Positions 1 to 7,912 of a stretch of DNA of 64,000 nt are shown here, in pieces. A program made the position numbers and the translations under genes. The notes below the pieces were generated by a model, which was given only the letters and a program-made list of their open reading frames with translations, was not told the origin of the DNA and searched no databases. Location of the stretch: contig JAKLJW010000017.1 of the NCBI GenBank assembly GCA_023150935.1, positions 1-64,000 of the forward strand, in the 5' to 3' direction. How positions within the stretch are numbered: position 1 is the first letter of the stretch; the number at the start of each line of letters is the position of its first letter. Origin of the DNA: Candidatus Binatia bacterium (lineage in GTDB: Bacteria; Desulfobacterota; Binatia; HRBIN30).

Positions 1-146
1 GACATAACGGCGCCACGGGGCCAGGCGAGCAGCGTTCCGGTCCGGCACCGGCTGGTTAGCTTCGGCGTTCGGCTTCCCCTCCGTACACATACTCAGCGAA
101 GCGGTACACGTACTCGTACTCGTACACGGACCGATGGCACGCAGCG

Positions 147-194
147 ATGAAGTCGGACCACGAGCGGTTGGACGTCTACGAGGAAGCGGCCGTG
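147..194 (+). pseudogene. Truncated start of a four-helix-bundle (S23/IVP-like) gene, stub 1
   Basis: An ATG opens 16 codons reading MKSDHERLDVYEEAAV. The HERLDVY pattern is typical of the N-terminus of four-helix-bundle proteins of the 23S rRNA intervening-sequence family. The homology stops abruptly at 194, where hexanucleotide repeats begin, so this is a gene stub. The reading frame runs on through the repeats but encodes only low-complexity sequence. Family assignment rests on a short motif. Confidence 0.5.
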
Positions 195-362
195 TACGAG
201 TACGTGAACGAGTACGAGTACGGACATAACGGCGCCACGGGGCCAGGCGAGCAGCGTTCCGGTCCGGCACCGGCTGGTCAGCTTCGGCGTTCGGCTTCCC
301 CTCCGTACACATACTCAGCGAAGCGGTACACGTACTCGTACACGGACCGATGGCACGCAGCG

Positions 363-410
363 ATGAAGTTGGACCGCGAGCGGTTGGACGTCTACGGGGA
401 AGCGGCCGTG
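363..410 (+). pseudogene. Truncated start of a four-helix-bundle gene, stub 2
   Basis: This is the second-copy equivalent of the stub at 147, reading MKLDRERLDVYGEAAV. It stops at the same codon (GCGGCCGTG), after which unrelated sequence follows without hexamers. That both stubs end at the same codon shows the truncation happened before the 222-bp unit was duplicated. Confidence 0.45.
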
Positions 411-511
411 CGTCGGCGACTTTTTCAACGGACTGTTCGCGCGCTCAGGGAGCCGACGATAAGTTTCTGCCGAAGGGGTGCTGGACTCCGCCCGGGTAAG
501 GGATCACCCAA

Positions 512-545
512 GCCCCTGCCCCTGCCCTTGCCCCCGCCCCTGCCC
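512..545. repeat. CCCCTG-type hexamer run
   Basis: A short C-rich run of about five imperfect CCCCTG/CCCTTG/CCCCCG hexamers. The complementary strand has regularly spaced G runs. The rest of 411-595 shows no gene I can support. Confidence 0.6.
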
Positions 546-595
546 ACACGTCAGGCCAAACCGGGCTGGGGGTCGGCATCGGAATCGAAGACGAC

Positions 596-637
596 GTGCG
601 CTTCGCTCACGAGCGACTTGAGTTCTACCGAGCACCG
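596..637 (+). pseudogene. Truncated start of a four-helix-bundle gene, stub 3
   Basis: From a GTG the frame reads RFAHERLEFYRA after the initiator. This is another typical four-helix-bundle N-terminus and differs in sequence from the two upstream stubs. After about 14 codons the frame runs straight into TACGAG/TACGTG hexamers and meets a stop. It is a separate truncation event with the same architecture: gene start followed by hexamer repeat. Confidence 0.45.
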
Positions 638-697
638 TACGAGTACGTGTAACGAGTACGTGAACGAGTACGAGTACGTGAACGAGTACGAGTACGG
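638..697. repeat. TACGAG/TACGTG/AACGAG hexanucleotide array
   Basis: About ten 6-bp units with one 1-bp slip near 651. They follow stub 3 directly and are the same units seen at 195-223. A sequence resembling the end of another dispersed repeat (the 25.46 kb copy) follows at about 738-770. Confidence 0.8.
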
Positions 698-820
698 AGG
701 AGAGGCCGACCCGGCAGGAGCCTCGCCCTTTAAAGGCATGGCTGGTCAGGCCATGGGTTGCCGGCGGCAGCGACGGTCCCGACTTGCCACCGCGCCGTCC
801 CCGCGCTCTATTCGCCCGCG

Positions 821-1237
821 ATGTTCCCCGTCTCGCCCGCCAAGGCCCAAGAACTGGCCGATCGTTTCGCGCTCCTCGGGATTCGCGAAGCCGATCTCGA
901 CGAGTCGTTCGTGCGCTCCGGCGGGCGCGGCGGGCAGAACGTAAACAAGGTCGCCACCTGCGTCGTGCTCGTGCACCGACCGACCGGCATCACCGTCAAG
1001 TGTCAGCGCGAGCGCTCCCAGGCCATGAACCGCTTCCTGGCCCGCCGCCTGCTCGCCGACAAGCTCGAACGCCGCATCCGCGGGGAACGCAGCGCCGCCG
1101 CCGAGCGCGTGGCCAGAATCCAACGGCAGAAGCGGCGCCGGTCGAAGCGGGCCCAGGAGAAGATGCTGGCCGAGAAACACGAGCGCAGCGCCACCAAAGC
1201 CCTGCGCCGCAAGGTCGAACCGGACCGTGACGCCTGA
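821..1237 (+). CDS. Release-factor-like GGQ-domain protein (ArfB/RF-1 domain family)
   Basis: A 138-residue protein with the release-factor catalytic signature GGRGGQNVNK around residues 35-43; the GGQ tripeptide is at about 37-39. A strongly basic, Lys/Arg-rich C-terminal tail follows. This is the layout of stand-alone RF-1-domain proteins (ArfB/YaeJ and relatives), which hydrolyse peptidyl-tRNA on stalled ribosomes. It lacks the codon-recognition domains of RF1/RF2. I chose the ATG at 821 because the domain begins just after it; an upstream TTG would add only low-complexity sequence. No strong ribosome-binding site is visible. The exact subfamily is uncertain. Confidence 0.8.
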   Translation: MFPVSPAKAQELADRFALLGIREADLDESFVRSGGRGGQNVNKVATCVVLVHRPTGITVKCQRERSQAMNRFLARRLLADKLERRIRGERSAAAERVARIQRQKRRRSKRAQEKMLAEKHERSATKALRRKVEPDRDA

Positions 1238-1318
1238 GCGCCTCGACTGGAGACGGCAACCGCGCTCGGCTATACGAGTCGGTTCTGTGACCGGCCCTGT
1301 GGGGCCACGGAGGGTGCC

Positions 1319-1981
1319 ATGCAGCAACGCACTAGCGGGACTACGCTGATCGTCATCATCCTGCTGTCGGGACTCGTCTTCGCCGGCTCTAACTTGCTCG
1401 TGCTCCTGCAGACCACGGCCGATCCCATGGGAATACCGGTTCTCGAGCAGTTCTACCGTGTCTGCCCGCCGTGCGTGGCCTACTTTGTCGCCGCCCCGTT
1501 CCTCGTGTCCATCCTCGTGGCCCTGATGGTACGCCGGCTGACCCGCGTCCCGGTAACGCCGGCAGCCGCGGAAGAGACGCCGGCGGCGACGCCGCCGCTT
1601 TCGCCCGAACTGGCGGTGCGCTTGCTCGGATTTCTGCAACAGGAAGGCCGGCTCGTCGACTTCCTCAAGGAAGACATCGGCGCGTACAACGATGCCCAGG
1701 TCGGCGCCGCCGTGCGCGCCATCCATGCCGGCTGCCGTAAGACACTGGACGAGCGCGTCGAGCTGGAGCGCATCCTCGACGCCGAGGAGGGCACAACCGT
1801 CACCGTCGAAACCGGCTTCGATCCGAGCGCGATCCGCCTGTCCGGCAACGTCACCGGCGCACCACCCTTCCGCGGCGTCCTGCAACACGCCGGCTGGCGG
1901 GCCACGCGAGTAACTCTGCCCCCGGCGCCCGAGGGCTCCAACCCCAACGTCGTCGCCCCGGCGGAGGTGGAGATCCCGTGA
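1319..1981 (+). CDS. DUF2760 membrane protein, partner of the Hsp70 pair
   Basis: A 220-residue protein with two hydrophobic segments (about residues 8-30 and 50-70), a short Pro/Ala-rich linker and a soluble C-terminal domain. The sequence and position match DUF2760 proteins, which are found next to Hsp70 genes. A GGAGG-like ribosome-binding site precedes the ATG. The stop overlaps the GTG start of the next gene by 4 bp, so translation is probably coupled. The biochemical role of DUF2760 is unknown. Inference: it may tether or regulate the two following chaperones at the inner membrane. Confidence 0.8.
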   Translation: MQQRTSGTTLIVIILLSGLVFAGSNLLVLLQTTADPMGIPVLEQFYRVCPPCVAYFVAAPFLVSILVALMVRRLTRVPVTPAAAEETPAATPPLSPELAVRLLGFLQQEGRLVDFLKEDIGAYNDAQVGAAVRAIHAGCRKTLDERVELERILDAEEGTTVTVETGFDPSAIRLSGNVTGAPPFRGVLQHAGWRATRVTLPPAPEGSNPNVVAPAEVEIP

Positions 1982-3810
1982 GTGCGTCGCCGTCGACCCG
2001 GTACGTCGTGGGCATCGACCTCGGCACCACCAACAGCGTGGTCGCCTACGCCGACACACAGGCGGGCGATCCCCCGCCCCTGGCGGTATTTCAGATCCCG
2101 CAACTGGTCGATGCCGGCGTGGTCGAGCCGCGTTCGATGCTACCGTCCTTTCTTTACCTCGCCGCGGAAGGGGAGCTTCCCGCCGGCGCACTGCATGTTC
2201 CGTGGAGCGACGACCACGACTTTGCCATCGGCGCCTACGCCCAACGTCGCGGCGCCGAAGTCCCTACCCGCCTGATCGCCTCGGCGAAGTCCTGGCTGTC
2301 GCACAGCGGCGCCGACCGCACCGCCCCGATCCTGCCGTGGGGCAGCCCCGACGACGTGCGCAAGTTGTCCCCGGTCGACGCTTCGGTACAGTACCTGCTG
2401 CACGTCCGCTCGGCATGGAACCAGGCTTTTCCGGACGCTCCGCTGGAAGCCCAGGACGTCCTGCTGACGGTCCCCGCGTCGTTCGATGCCGTCGCCCGGG
2501 AGCTTACGGTCAAGGCCGCGCACCAGGCCGGGCTCGATAGCGTCACCGTCATCGAGGAACCCCAGGCTGCGTTCTACGCGTGGATCGACGCCAACGGCGA
2601 CGCCTGGCGGCAAGAGGTGAACGCCGGCGATGTCGTCCTCGTCTGCGACATCGGGGGCGGCACCACCGACTTCACGCTGATCGCCGTCAAGGACGACGGC
2701 GGCGAGCTGATCCTCGAGCGGGTCGCCGTCGGCGACCACATCTTGCTCGGCGGCGACAACATGGACCTCGCCCTCGCCTACGCCGTGCGCGAACGCCTGG
2801 CCGGCGAGGGCACCGCACTCGATGCGTGGCAGTTCCGCGGGTTGAGCCTGAGCTGCCGCGAGGCCAAGGAGCACCTTCTCGTCGACGGCGGCGCCGACAA
2901 GCACCCGGTTTCGATTCTCGGCCGCGGCCGCAAGGTCGTCGGCGGCACGCTGCGCACGGCGATCGGGCGTGGCGAGGTCGACGCCATACTCGTCGACGGG
3001 TTCTTTCCGCGCTGCGCGTCCACCGACCGCCCGCAGACCCAGCGCCGCACCGCACTCCAGGAGATCGGTCTCCCGTACGCCACCGACCCCGGCATCACGC
3101 GCCATCTGGCCCACTTCCTCACCCGCCACCGGCAGGCCGTCGAGTCGCACGCGGCGGCCCCTGCCGTGCGGCCCACCGCCCTGCTTTTCAACGGTGGCGT
3201 GATGCGCGCCCGCTCGCTGCGCCAGCGCCTGGTGGAAGTCCTCGACGGCTGGTTCGCCGCTCCCGATCCTGCGGGTCTGCGGGTCCTCGAACGCGGCGAC
3301 CCGGAACACGCCGTGGCCCGCGGGGCCGCGTACTACGGACTGGCCCGGCGCGGGCGCGGTGTGCGCATCCGCGGCGGCGTCGCCCGCGCGTACTACGTCG
3401 GCATCGAGTCGGCGATGCCCGCCGTGCCCGGTGTCAGGCCGCCGCTGAAAGCCCTGTGCGTCGTGCCGCGCGGCACCGAGGAGGGGACCGAACTGGCCTT
3501 GCCCGAACAGGAGTTCGGCCTCGTCGTTGGCGAGCCGGCCGAGTTCCGCTTCCTCAGCTCGTCCACCCGCCATGACGACGAGGTCGGCACGCTGGTCGAA
3601 TCGTGGGGCGAGGATATCGAGGAACTCGCGCCGCTCGAAACCGCGCTTCGCTGGTCGGGTCACGAGGGCACCGCCGTCCCCGTGCGTCTCCAGGCGCGGG
3701 TGACCGAGGTCGGCGTCCTCGAGTTGTACTGCGTCAGCCGCGACGGCGCGCAACGCTGGAAGCTCGAGTTCAACGTGCGTGGCCATGGACCCGAACCCGC
3801 CGCCGGATGA
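1978..3810 (+). CDS. Hsp70-family chaperone (DnaK-like), first of a pair
   Basis: A 610-residue protein with an actin-like ATPase domain. Phosphate-1 motif GIDLGTTNS is at residues 12-20, phosphate-2 motif DIGGGTTDF at about 224-232, and an adenosine motif around FNGGVMRA in the C-terminal half of the ATPase domain. The part after the ATPase domain is short and diverged compared with DnaK's substrate-binding domain, and no EEVD-like tail is present. It starts with GTG overlapping DUF2760 and overlaps the second Hsp70 gene by about 30 bp. It is therefore a specialised Hsp70 with a DUF2760 partner. No DnaJ or GrpE gene is nearby. Confidence 0.9.
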   Translation: MSASPSTRYVVGIDLGTTNSVVAYADTQAGDPPPLAVFQIPQLVDAGVVEPRSMLPSFLYLAAEGELPAGALHVPWSDDHDFAIGAYAQRRGAEVPTRLIASAKSWLSHSGADRTAPILPWGSPDDVRKLSPVDASVQYLLHVRSAWNQAFPDAPLEAQDVLLTVPASFDAVARELTVKAAHQAGLDSVTVIEEPQAAFYAWIDANGDAWRQEVNAGDVVLVCDIGGGTTDFTLIAVKDDGGELILERVAVGDHILLGGDNMDLALAYAVRERLAGEGTALDAWQFRGLSLSCREAKEHLLVDGGADKHPVSILGRGRKVVGGTLRTAIGRGEVDAILVDGFFPRCASTDRPQTQRRTALQEIGLPYATDPGITRHLAHFLTRHRQAVESHAAAPAVRPTALLFNGGVMRARSLRQRLVEVLDGWFAAPDPAGLRVLERGDPEHAVARGAAYYGLARRGRGVRIRGGVARAYYVGIESAMPAVPGVRPPLKALCVVPRGTEEGTELALPEQEFGLVVGEPAEFRFLSSSTRHDDEVGTLVESWGEDIEELAPLETALRWSGHEGTAVPVRLQARVTEVGVLELYCVSRDGAQRWKLEFNVRGHGPEPAAG

Positions 3811-6637
3811 TGCTTCGATGCCCGCTCCGTCCGCGACTCGCAGCCCCGCCCCACCGCAGTTCGTCGTCGGCATCGATCTCGGCACGACCAACTCGGCCCT
3901 CGCCTACGTCGCCCTGAACGATTCCGCCCGGCAGATCCATGCCTTCCCGGTGCCGCAACTGGTCAGCGCCGGGGCCGTCGCGGAGCGGCCGACCCTGCCG
4001 AGCTTTCTCTACATCGGAGGCGAGCACGACATCGGTCCAGGAAGCCTTGCCCTGCCATGGGACATGCGGCGGGATTATGCGGTCGGAGAGCTTGCGCGCA
4101 GCCAGGGCGCCCGCGTCCCCGGCCGCCTCGTGTCGTCGGCCAAGTCGTGGCTGTGCCACGGCGGCGTCGACCGCGAGGCCGCCATCCTGCCGTGGGGCGG
4201 CTCCCCCGACGTCCCGAAACTCTCTCCGGTCGAGGCCGCGGCACGGTATGTCCAGCACCTGCGCGAGGCATGGCAGCAGCGCTTTCCCGACGCCCCACTC
4301 GAAGCGCAGCACATCGTCCTCACCGTACCGGCATCGTTCGACGAAGTGGCCCGCGAGCTGACCGTCGCCGCCGCCGAGCGCGCCGGGCTCACGAAGTTCG
4401 TCCTCCTCGAAGAACCGCAAGCTGCCTTCTACGCGTGGATACACCGCCACGAGGAGACCTGGCAGGACGCGCTGGCGCAAGTCGCCCTGATCCTCGTCGT
4501 CGACATCGGCGGTGGAACGACCGACTTCAGCCTCATCGCCGTCAAGCGCGTCGATGACCGCCTCGGGTTCGAGCGTCTTGCCGTCGGCGATCACCTTCTC
4601 CTCGGGGGCGACAACATCGACGTGGCGCTGGCGCGCACGCTTGAACCGCGTCTGGGCACGCGTCTCGACAGTCAACGCTGGCACGCGCTGGCCAGCGTCT
4701 GCCGCGAGGCCAAGGAGACGTTGCTCGGTTCGACGCCGCCCGACGAGGTGCCGGTCAGCATCGTCGGCCGGGGCAGCGCCGTCGTCGGCGGCCTGCTGAC
4801 CGCGGCGCTGGCGCGCTCCGACGTCGAACGTCTGGTCCTCGAGGGCTTCTTCCCCCTCGCCGATGCCGACGCCGAGGTCAGGCGCAGCGCTCGCGTCGGC
4901 CTCCAGGAATGGGGCCTGCCCTTCGCCAGCGACCCCGAGGTGCCGAGGCACCTCGCCCAGTTTCTGAGGCGACATCGCACGGCTGCGGCCGCGGCCTCCG
5001 GCACGGGCGCCGCGGAACCCGACGCCGTGCTGTTCAACGGCGGAGCGTTGAAGCCGGCGGTACTGCGCCAGCGGTTGCGGGACCAGCTCGCGCACTGGAG
5101 CGGCGGTCGCCCGCCCACCGTTCTGGAGAGCGTCGATCTCGACCTCGCGGTGGCGCGCGGCGCCGCCTATTACGGCCTGGTTCGCCGCGGTCGCGGCATC
5201 CGGATCGCCGGGGGCGCCGCCCGTTCGTACTACATCGGCTTGCGATCGGAGGTGGCGCCGGAGGCGGATACGGTGCGCGCCCTCTGCGTCGTGCACCGCG
5301 GCATGGAAGAAGGCGAGGAGATCGAGGTCGCCGAGCCGGCAATGGAAGTGATCGCCAATCGCGGCGTGAGCTTCCCGCTTTACGCGTCCAGCACGCGCCT
5401 CGGCGAACATGCCGGCCAGGTGGTCGAAGCGGAGCGCGACACCCTGACCGAGCTGCCGCCGATTCGCACCGTGCTGCGTTTCGGCAGAAAGCTGCACGAG
5501 CGGACCATACCGGTACACATTCAATCGCGGCTCACGGAGATCGGCACTCTGGAGGTCTGGTGCCGTTCGCTCGCCACCGACCATCGCTGGCGCCTGCAGT
5601 TCCAACTGCGCGACACCGCGGTCGGGACACCCGCCGCCGAATCGGTTGCGAACGAAGGGCAGCAGGCCGAAAGCGTCGTCAGTACGGAACGTCTCGCGGC
5701 GGCCGCAGCGGCACTGCGGGCCGTCTTTCCCGCCGCCGGCGCGACGGCCGCCACCGAGGATCCTGTAAGCCTCGTCCGCGTACTCGAAGAGCGCATTGGC
5801 GCCGGTAAGGACGCCTGGCCCCTGGCCGCGGTTCGCAAGCTCTGGGACGTCCTCTGGGAGGGTCAGGAGGCGCGAGGGGTCAGCCCGCAACACGAGGCGC
5901 GATGGTTGAACCTGAGCGGGTTCCTGTTGCGACCCGGCTTCGGCTCGGACACCGACGGGCTCCGTCTCCAGCAACTGTGGCGGCTGAAATCGCAGGGAAT
6001 GAACTTCCCCAGGGGTGCGCAGTGTCGCGCCGAGTGGTGGAACATGTGGAAGCGGGTTGCGGGCGGGCTTACCCGTCAGCAGCAGCAACAGCTCTACACC
6101 GAGGTGGCGCCCTACCTGCTGCCCCGCCTGAAGACGAAGGCGCGGAACCTGCCTCGCGTCGGACCGCAGGAAGTGCGCGAGTACTGGCAGCTCGTCGCCA
6201 GTTGCGAGCGCTTGTCGGCCGAGACCAAGGCCGAGTTGGGGGCCGCGTTGCTGCCGGCGCTAAGCAAAGGAAAGGGAGCCGACACGGATCTCTGGGCTCT
6301 CGGGCGCCTCGGCGCGCGGGCACCGCTCTACGGCCCGCTCAACTGCGTGGTTGGCCGCTCGATCGCAGCCGCCTGGGTCGAGGCGCTGCTGGCCCCGCCG
6401 GCAAGCCGGGCCGACGGACTTGCCTTCGCCCTTGTGCAGCTCGCGCGCTGCGTCGGCGATCGCGAGCGCGACCTCGACGGCGACCTGCGCCGGCGGATTG
6501 CGGAGCGGTTACGCCCCCTGCGCCACGGGGAACGGGCCGCCCGTCTCGTTCTCGAACACGTGCCGCTCGAGGGCACCGAGCGCGCACAGATCCTCGACGA
6601 GTCGCTGCCCGTCGGCCTGCAACTGCGGGAAGAGTGA
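3779..6637 (+). CDS. Large Hsp70-family protein with C-terminal DUF3731-type extension
   Basis: A 952-residue protein (GTG at 3779; an ATG at 3785 is equally possible). The N-terminus is low complexity; the Hsp70 ATPase follows with IDLGTTNSA near residue 31 and DIGGGTTDF near 242. About 310 extra C-terminal residues (from about 640), rich in Trp, Leu and Arg, resemble the DNA-K-related DUF3731 extension. It is clearly paralogous to the preceding Hsp70: both contain VPASFD.VARELTV and EEPQAAFYAWI blocks. The pair plus DUF2760 looks like a conserved three-gene chaperone module. The substrate is unknown. Confidence 0.85.
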   Translation: MAMDPNPPPDDASMPAPSATRSPAPPQFVVGIDLGTTNSALAYVALNDSARQIHAFPVPQLVSAGAVAERPTLPSFLYIGGEHDIGPGSLALPWDMRRDYAVGELARSQGARVPGRLVSSAKSWLCHGGVDREAAILPWGGSPDVPKLSPVEAAARYVQHLREAWQQRFPDAPLEAQHIVLTVPASFDEVARELTVAAAERAGLTKFVLLEEPQAAFYAWIHRHEETWQDALAQVALILVVDIGGGTTDFSLIAVKRVDDRLGFERLAVGDHLLLGGDNIDVALARTLEPRLGTRLDSQRWHALASVCREAKETLLGSTPPDEVPVSIVGRGSAVVGGLLTAALARSDVERLVLEGFFPLADADAEVRRSARVGLQEWGLPFASDPEVPRHLAQFLRRHRTAAAAASGTGAAEPDAVLFNGGALKPAVLRQRLRDQLAHWSGGRPPTVLESVDLDLAVARGAAYYGLVRRGRGIRIAGGAARSYYIGLRSEVAPEADTVRALCVVHRGMEEGEEIEVAEPAMEVIANRGVSFPLYASSTRLGEHAGQVVEAERDTLTELPPIRTVLRFGRKLHERTIPVHIQSRLTEIGTLEVWCRSLATDHRWRLQFQLRDTAVGTPAAESVANEGQQAESVVSTERLAAAAAALRAVFPAAGATAATEDPVSLVRVLEERIGAGKDAWPLAAVRKLWDVLWEGQEARGVSPQHEARWLNLSGFLLRPGFGSDTDGLRLQQLWRLKSQGMNFPRGAQCRAEWWNMWKRVAGGLTRQQQQQLYTEVAPYLLPRLKTKARNLPRVGPQEVREYWQLVASCERLSAETKAELGAALLPALSKGKGADTDLWALGRLGARAPLYGPLNCVVGRSIAAAWVEALLAPPASRADGLAFALVQLARCVGDRERDLDGDLRRRIAERLRPLRHGERAARLVLEHVPLEGTERAQILDESLPVGLQLREE

Positions 6638-6758
6638 TCGCGGTGGAAGGAAGCGACCGGGGCAGGCCGGCCGCCACAGTCACCGCCGGGTCGGTCTGCC
6701 CGCCGTCGCCGCACCTGACGATCGGGACTTTCTTCCGGCAAGCTGCTATCTCCCGCCG

Positions 6759-7838
6759 ATGCGGGTCATCGCCGGTACGGCACGCGGGCGCCGTCTGCGA
6801 ACCGTCGCCGGAACGGCGACGCGCCCGACCGCAGACAAGGTCAAGGGCGCCATGTTCAGCATCCTGCTGAGCCGCGTCGATCTCGCCGGGGCGCGGATTC
6901 TCGACCTGTTTTCCGGCAGTGGCGCGCTCGGCATCGAGGCCCTCAGCCGCGGCGCCGCGCAGGTAACATTCGTCGAGCAGGCAGCGGCGGCGGGGCGCGC
7001 ACTCGAAGCGAATCTGCACGCGTGCGGCTTCACGGCGCAGGCCAGGATCCTCCGCCTGCCGGCCCACCGGGCCCTGACGCGGCTGGCTCGACAGGGCGAG
7101 CAGTTCGCGGGGGCGTTGCTCGATCCGCCGTACGGCGAGGGGCAAGTGGCGGCGACGGTGCGTTGGCTCGTCGAAAACGGGCTGATTCGCGCCGGCGGAT
7201 GGATTATGATCGAGCACGGTCCCGGCGAAATGCCGGAACCGCCGAGCGGGACGCAATTGACCGTGCATCGCCGGTATGGAAAGACAGGCCTCGCCTTATT
7301 GCAGGTGCGTGACCCCATGCCACAACAGCAACCTGGGGGGACACGAGCGGTATACGCCGGCTCGTTCGACCCGATAACCAACGGCCACCTCGACGTCATA
7401 CGTCGGGCGGTCGAGGTGTTTCCGGAAGTGCTGGTTGCCGTCGCGGGCAACACCAGCGACCCGAAAAAAAGCGGGGCGCTGTTTACGCCGCAGGAACGGG
7501 TGGATCTGATCGGTGAGTCGCTCGGCATCAACGGCTCGCAAGCGACGGTCACCACGTTTCGGGGCCTTCTGGTCGACTACTGCGACACCGTCGGCGCCCG
7601 CGTCATCATTCGTGGCTTACGGGCGGTCTCCGACTTCGAGTACGAGTTCCAGATGGCCATGATGAATCGTCATCTGCGGCCGCACATCGAAACCGTCTTC
7701 CTGACCGCCAGCGAGGCCAACTTCTACACCTCGTCGCGCCTGGTCAAGGAGGTGGTCGCCCTCGGGGGCGACGTGCGCGGCCTGGTGCCCGATCCCGTGT
7801 ACCGGCTTCTCGTGGAGCGCCTGCGCCCACGAAGCTGA
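6759..7838 (+). CDS. RsmD-CoaD fusion: 16S rRNA m2G966 methyltransferase joined to phosphopantetheine adenylyltransferase
   Basis: A single open frame of 359 codons encodes two complete enzymes. Residues 1-186 are RsmD: MRVIAGTARGRRL start, SAM-binding DLFSGSGALG near 49, catalytic DPPY at 122-125. Residues 187-359 are CoaD (CoA synthesis): GSFDPITNGH near 201-210 and SSRLVKEV near the C-terminus. There is no stop between them and almost no linker. The CoaD part has its own in-frame ATG at 7317, preceded by AGGTG, so independent internal initiation is possible. The two genes are often adjacent in bacteria, but fusion is unusual. A TGA sits in another frame about 8 bases before the CoaD ATG, so a one-base indel would restore two separate genes. 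Confidence 0.85.
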   Translation: MRVIAGTARGRRLRTVAGTATRPTADKVKGAMFSILLSRVDLAGARILDLFSGSGALGIEALSRGAAQVTFVEQAAAAGRALEANLHACGFTAQARILRLPAHRALTRLARQGEQFAGALLDPPYGEGQVAATVRWLVENGLIRAGGWIMIEHGPGEMPEPPSGTQLTVHRRYGKTGLALLQVRDPMPQQQPGGTRAVYAGSFDPITNGHLDVIRRAVEVFPEVLVAVAGNTSDPKKSGALFTPQERVDLIGESLGINGSQATVTTFRGLLVDYCDTVGARVIIRGLRAVSDFEYEFQMAMMNRHLRPHIETVFLTASEANFYTSSRLVKEVVALGGDVRGLVPDPVYRLLVERLRPRS

Positions 7839-7912
7839 GAGCCCACGTCTGTGGCAAGGGCGGCGCCGCGTGGCGCTCGCGCTGTCACCCGTCTACCGCT
7901 AGGAATGAGCCC

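Larger units (their letters stand above)
1..410. repeat. Two tandem copies of a 222-bp unit
   Basis: Positions 1-222 are repeated almost exactly from 223 to 410. The second copy lacks one TACTCG hexamer and has a few base changes. Each unit carries a run of TACTCG hexamers (about 107-130 in copy 1), then the first 16 codons of a four-helix-bundle-like gene. Copy 1 then has the complementary hexamers TACGAG/TACGTG/AACGAG (195-223). The two hexamer runs are inverted relative to each other and could pair. The 79-161 part recurs at 33292-33368. The left edge is cut by the window start. Confidence 0.85.

Noticed and set aside
746..2191. Long open frame on the minus strand opposite the GGQ protein and DUF2760
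   Set aside because: Shadow of GC-rich codon use. It has no domain-like sequence and lies antisense to two well-supported genes.
3770..6088. 772-codon minus-strand open frame opposite the second Hsp70
   Set aside because: Antisense shadow. The plus strand encodes recognisable Hsp70 motifs throughout.
6351..6758. 5' extension of the rsmD-coaD frame into the Hsp70 gene
   Set aside because: It lies inside the Hsp70 coding region in another frame. RsmD homology begins at the ATG 6759.
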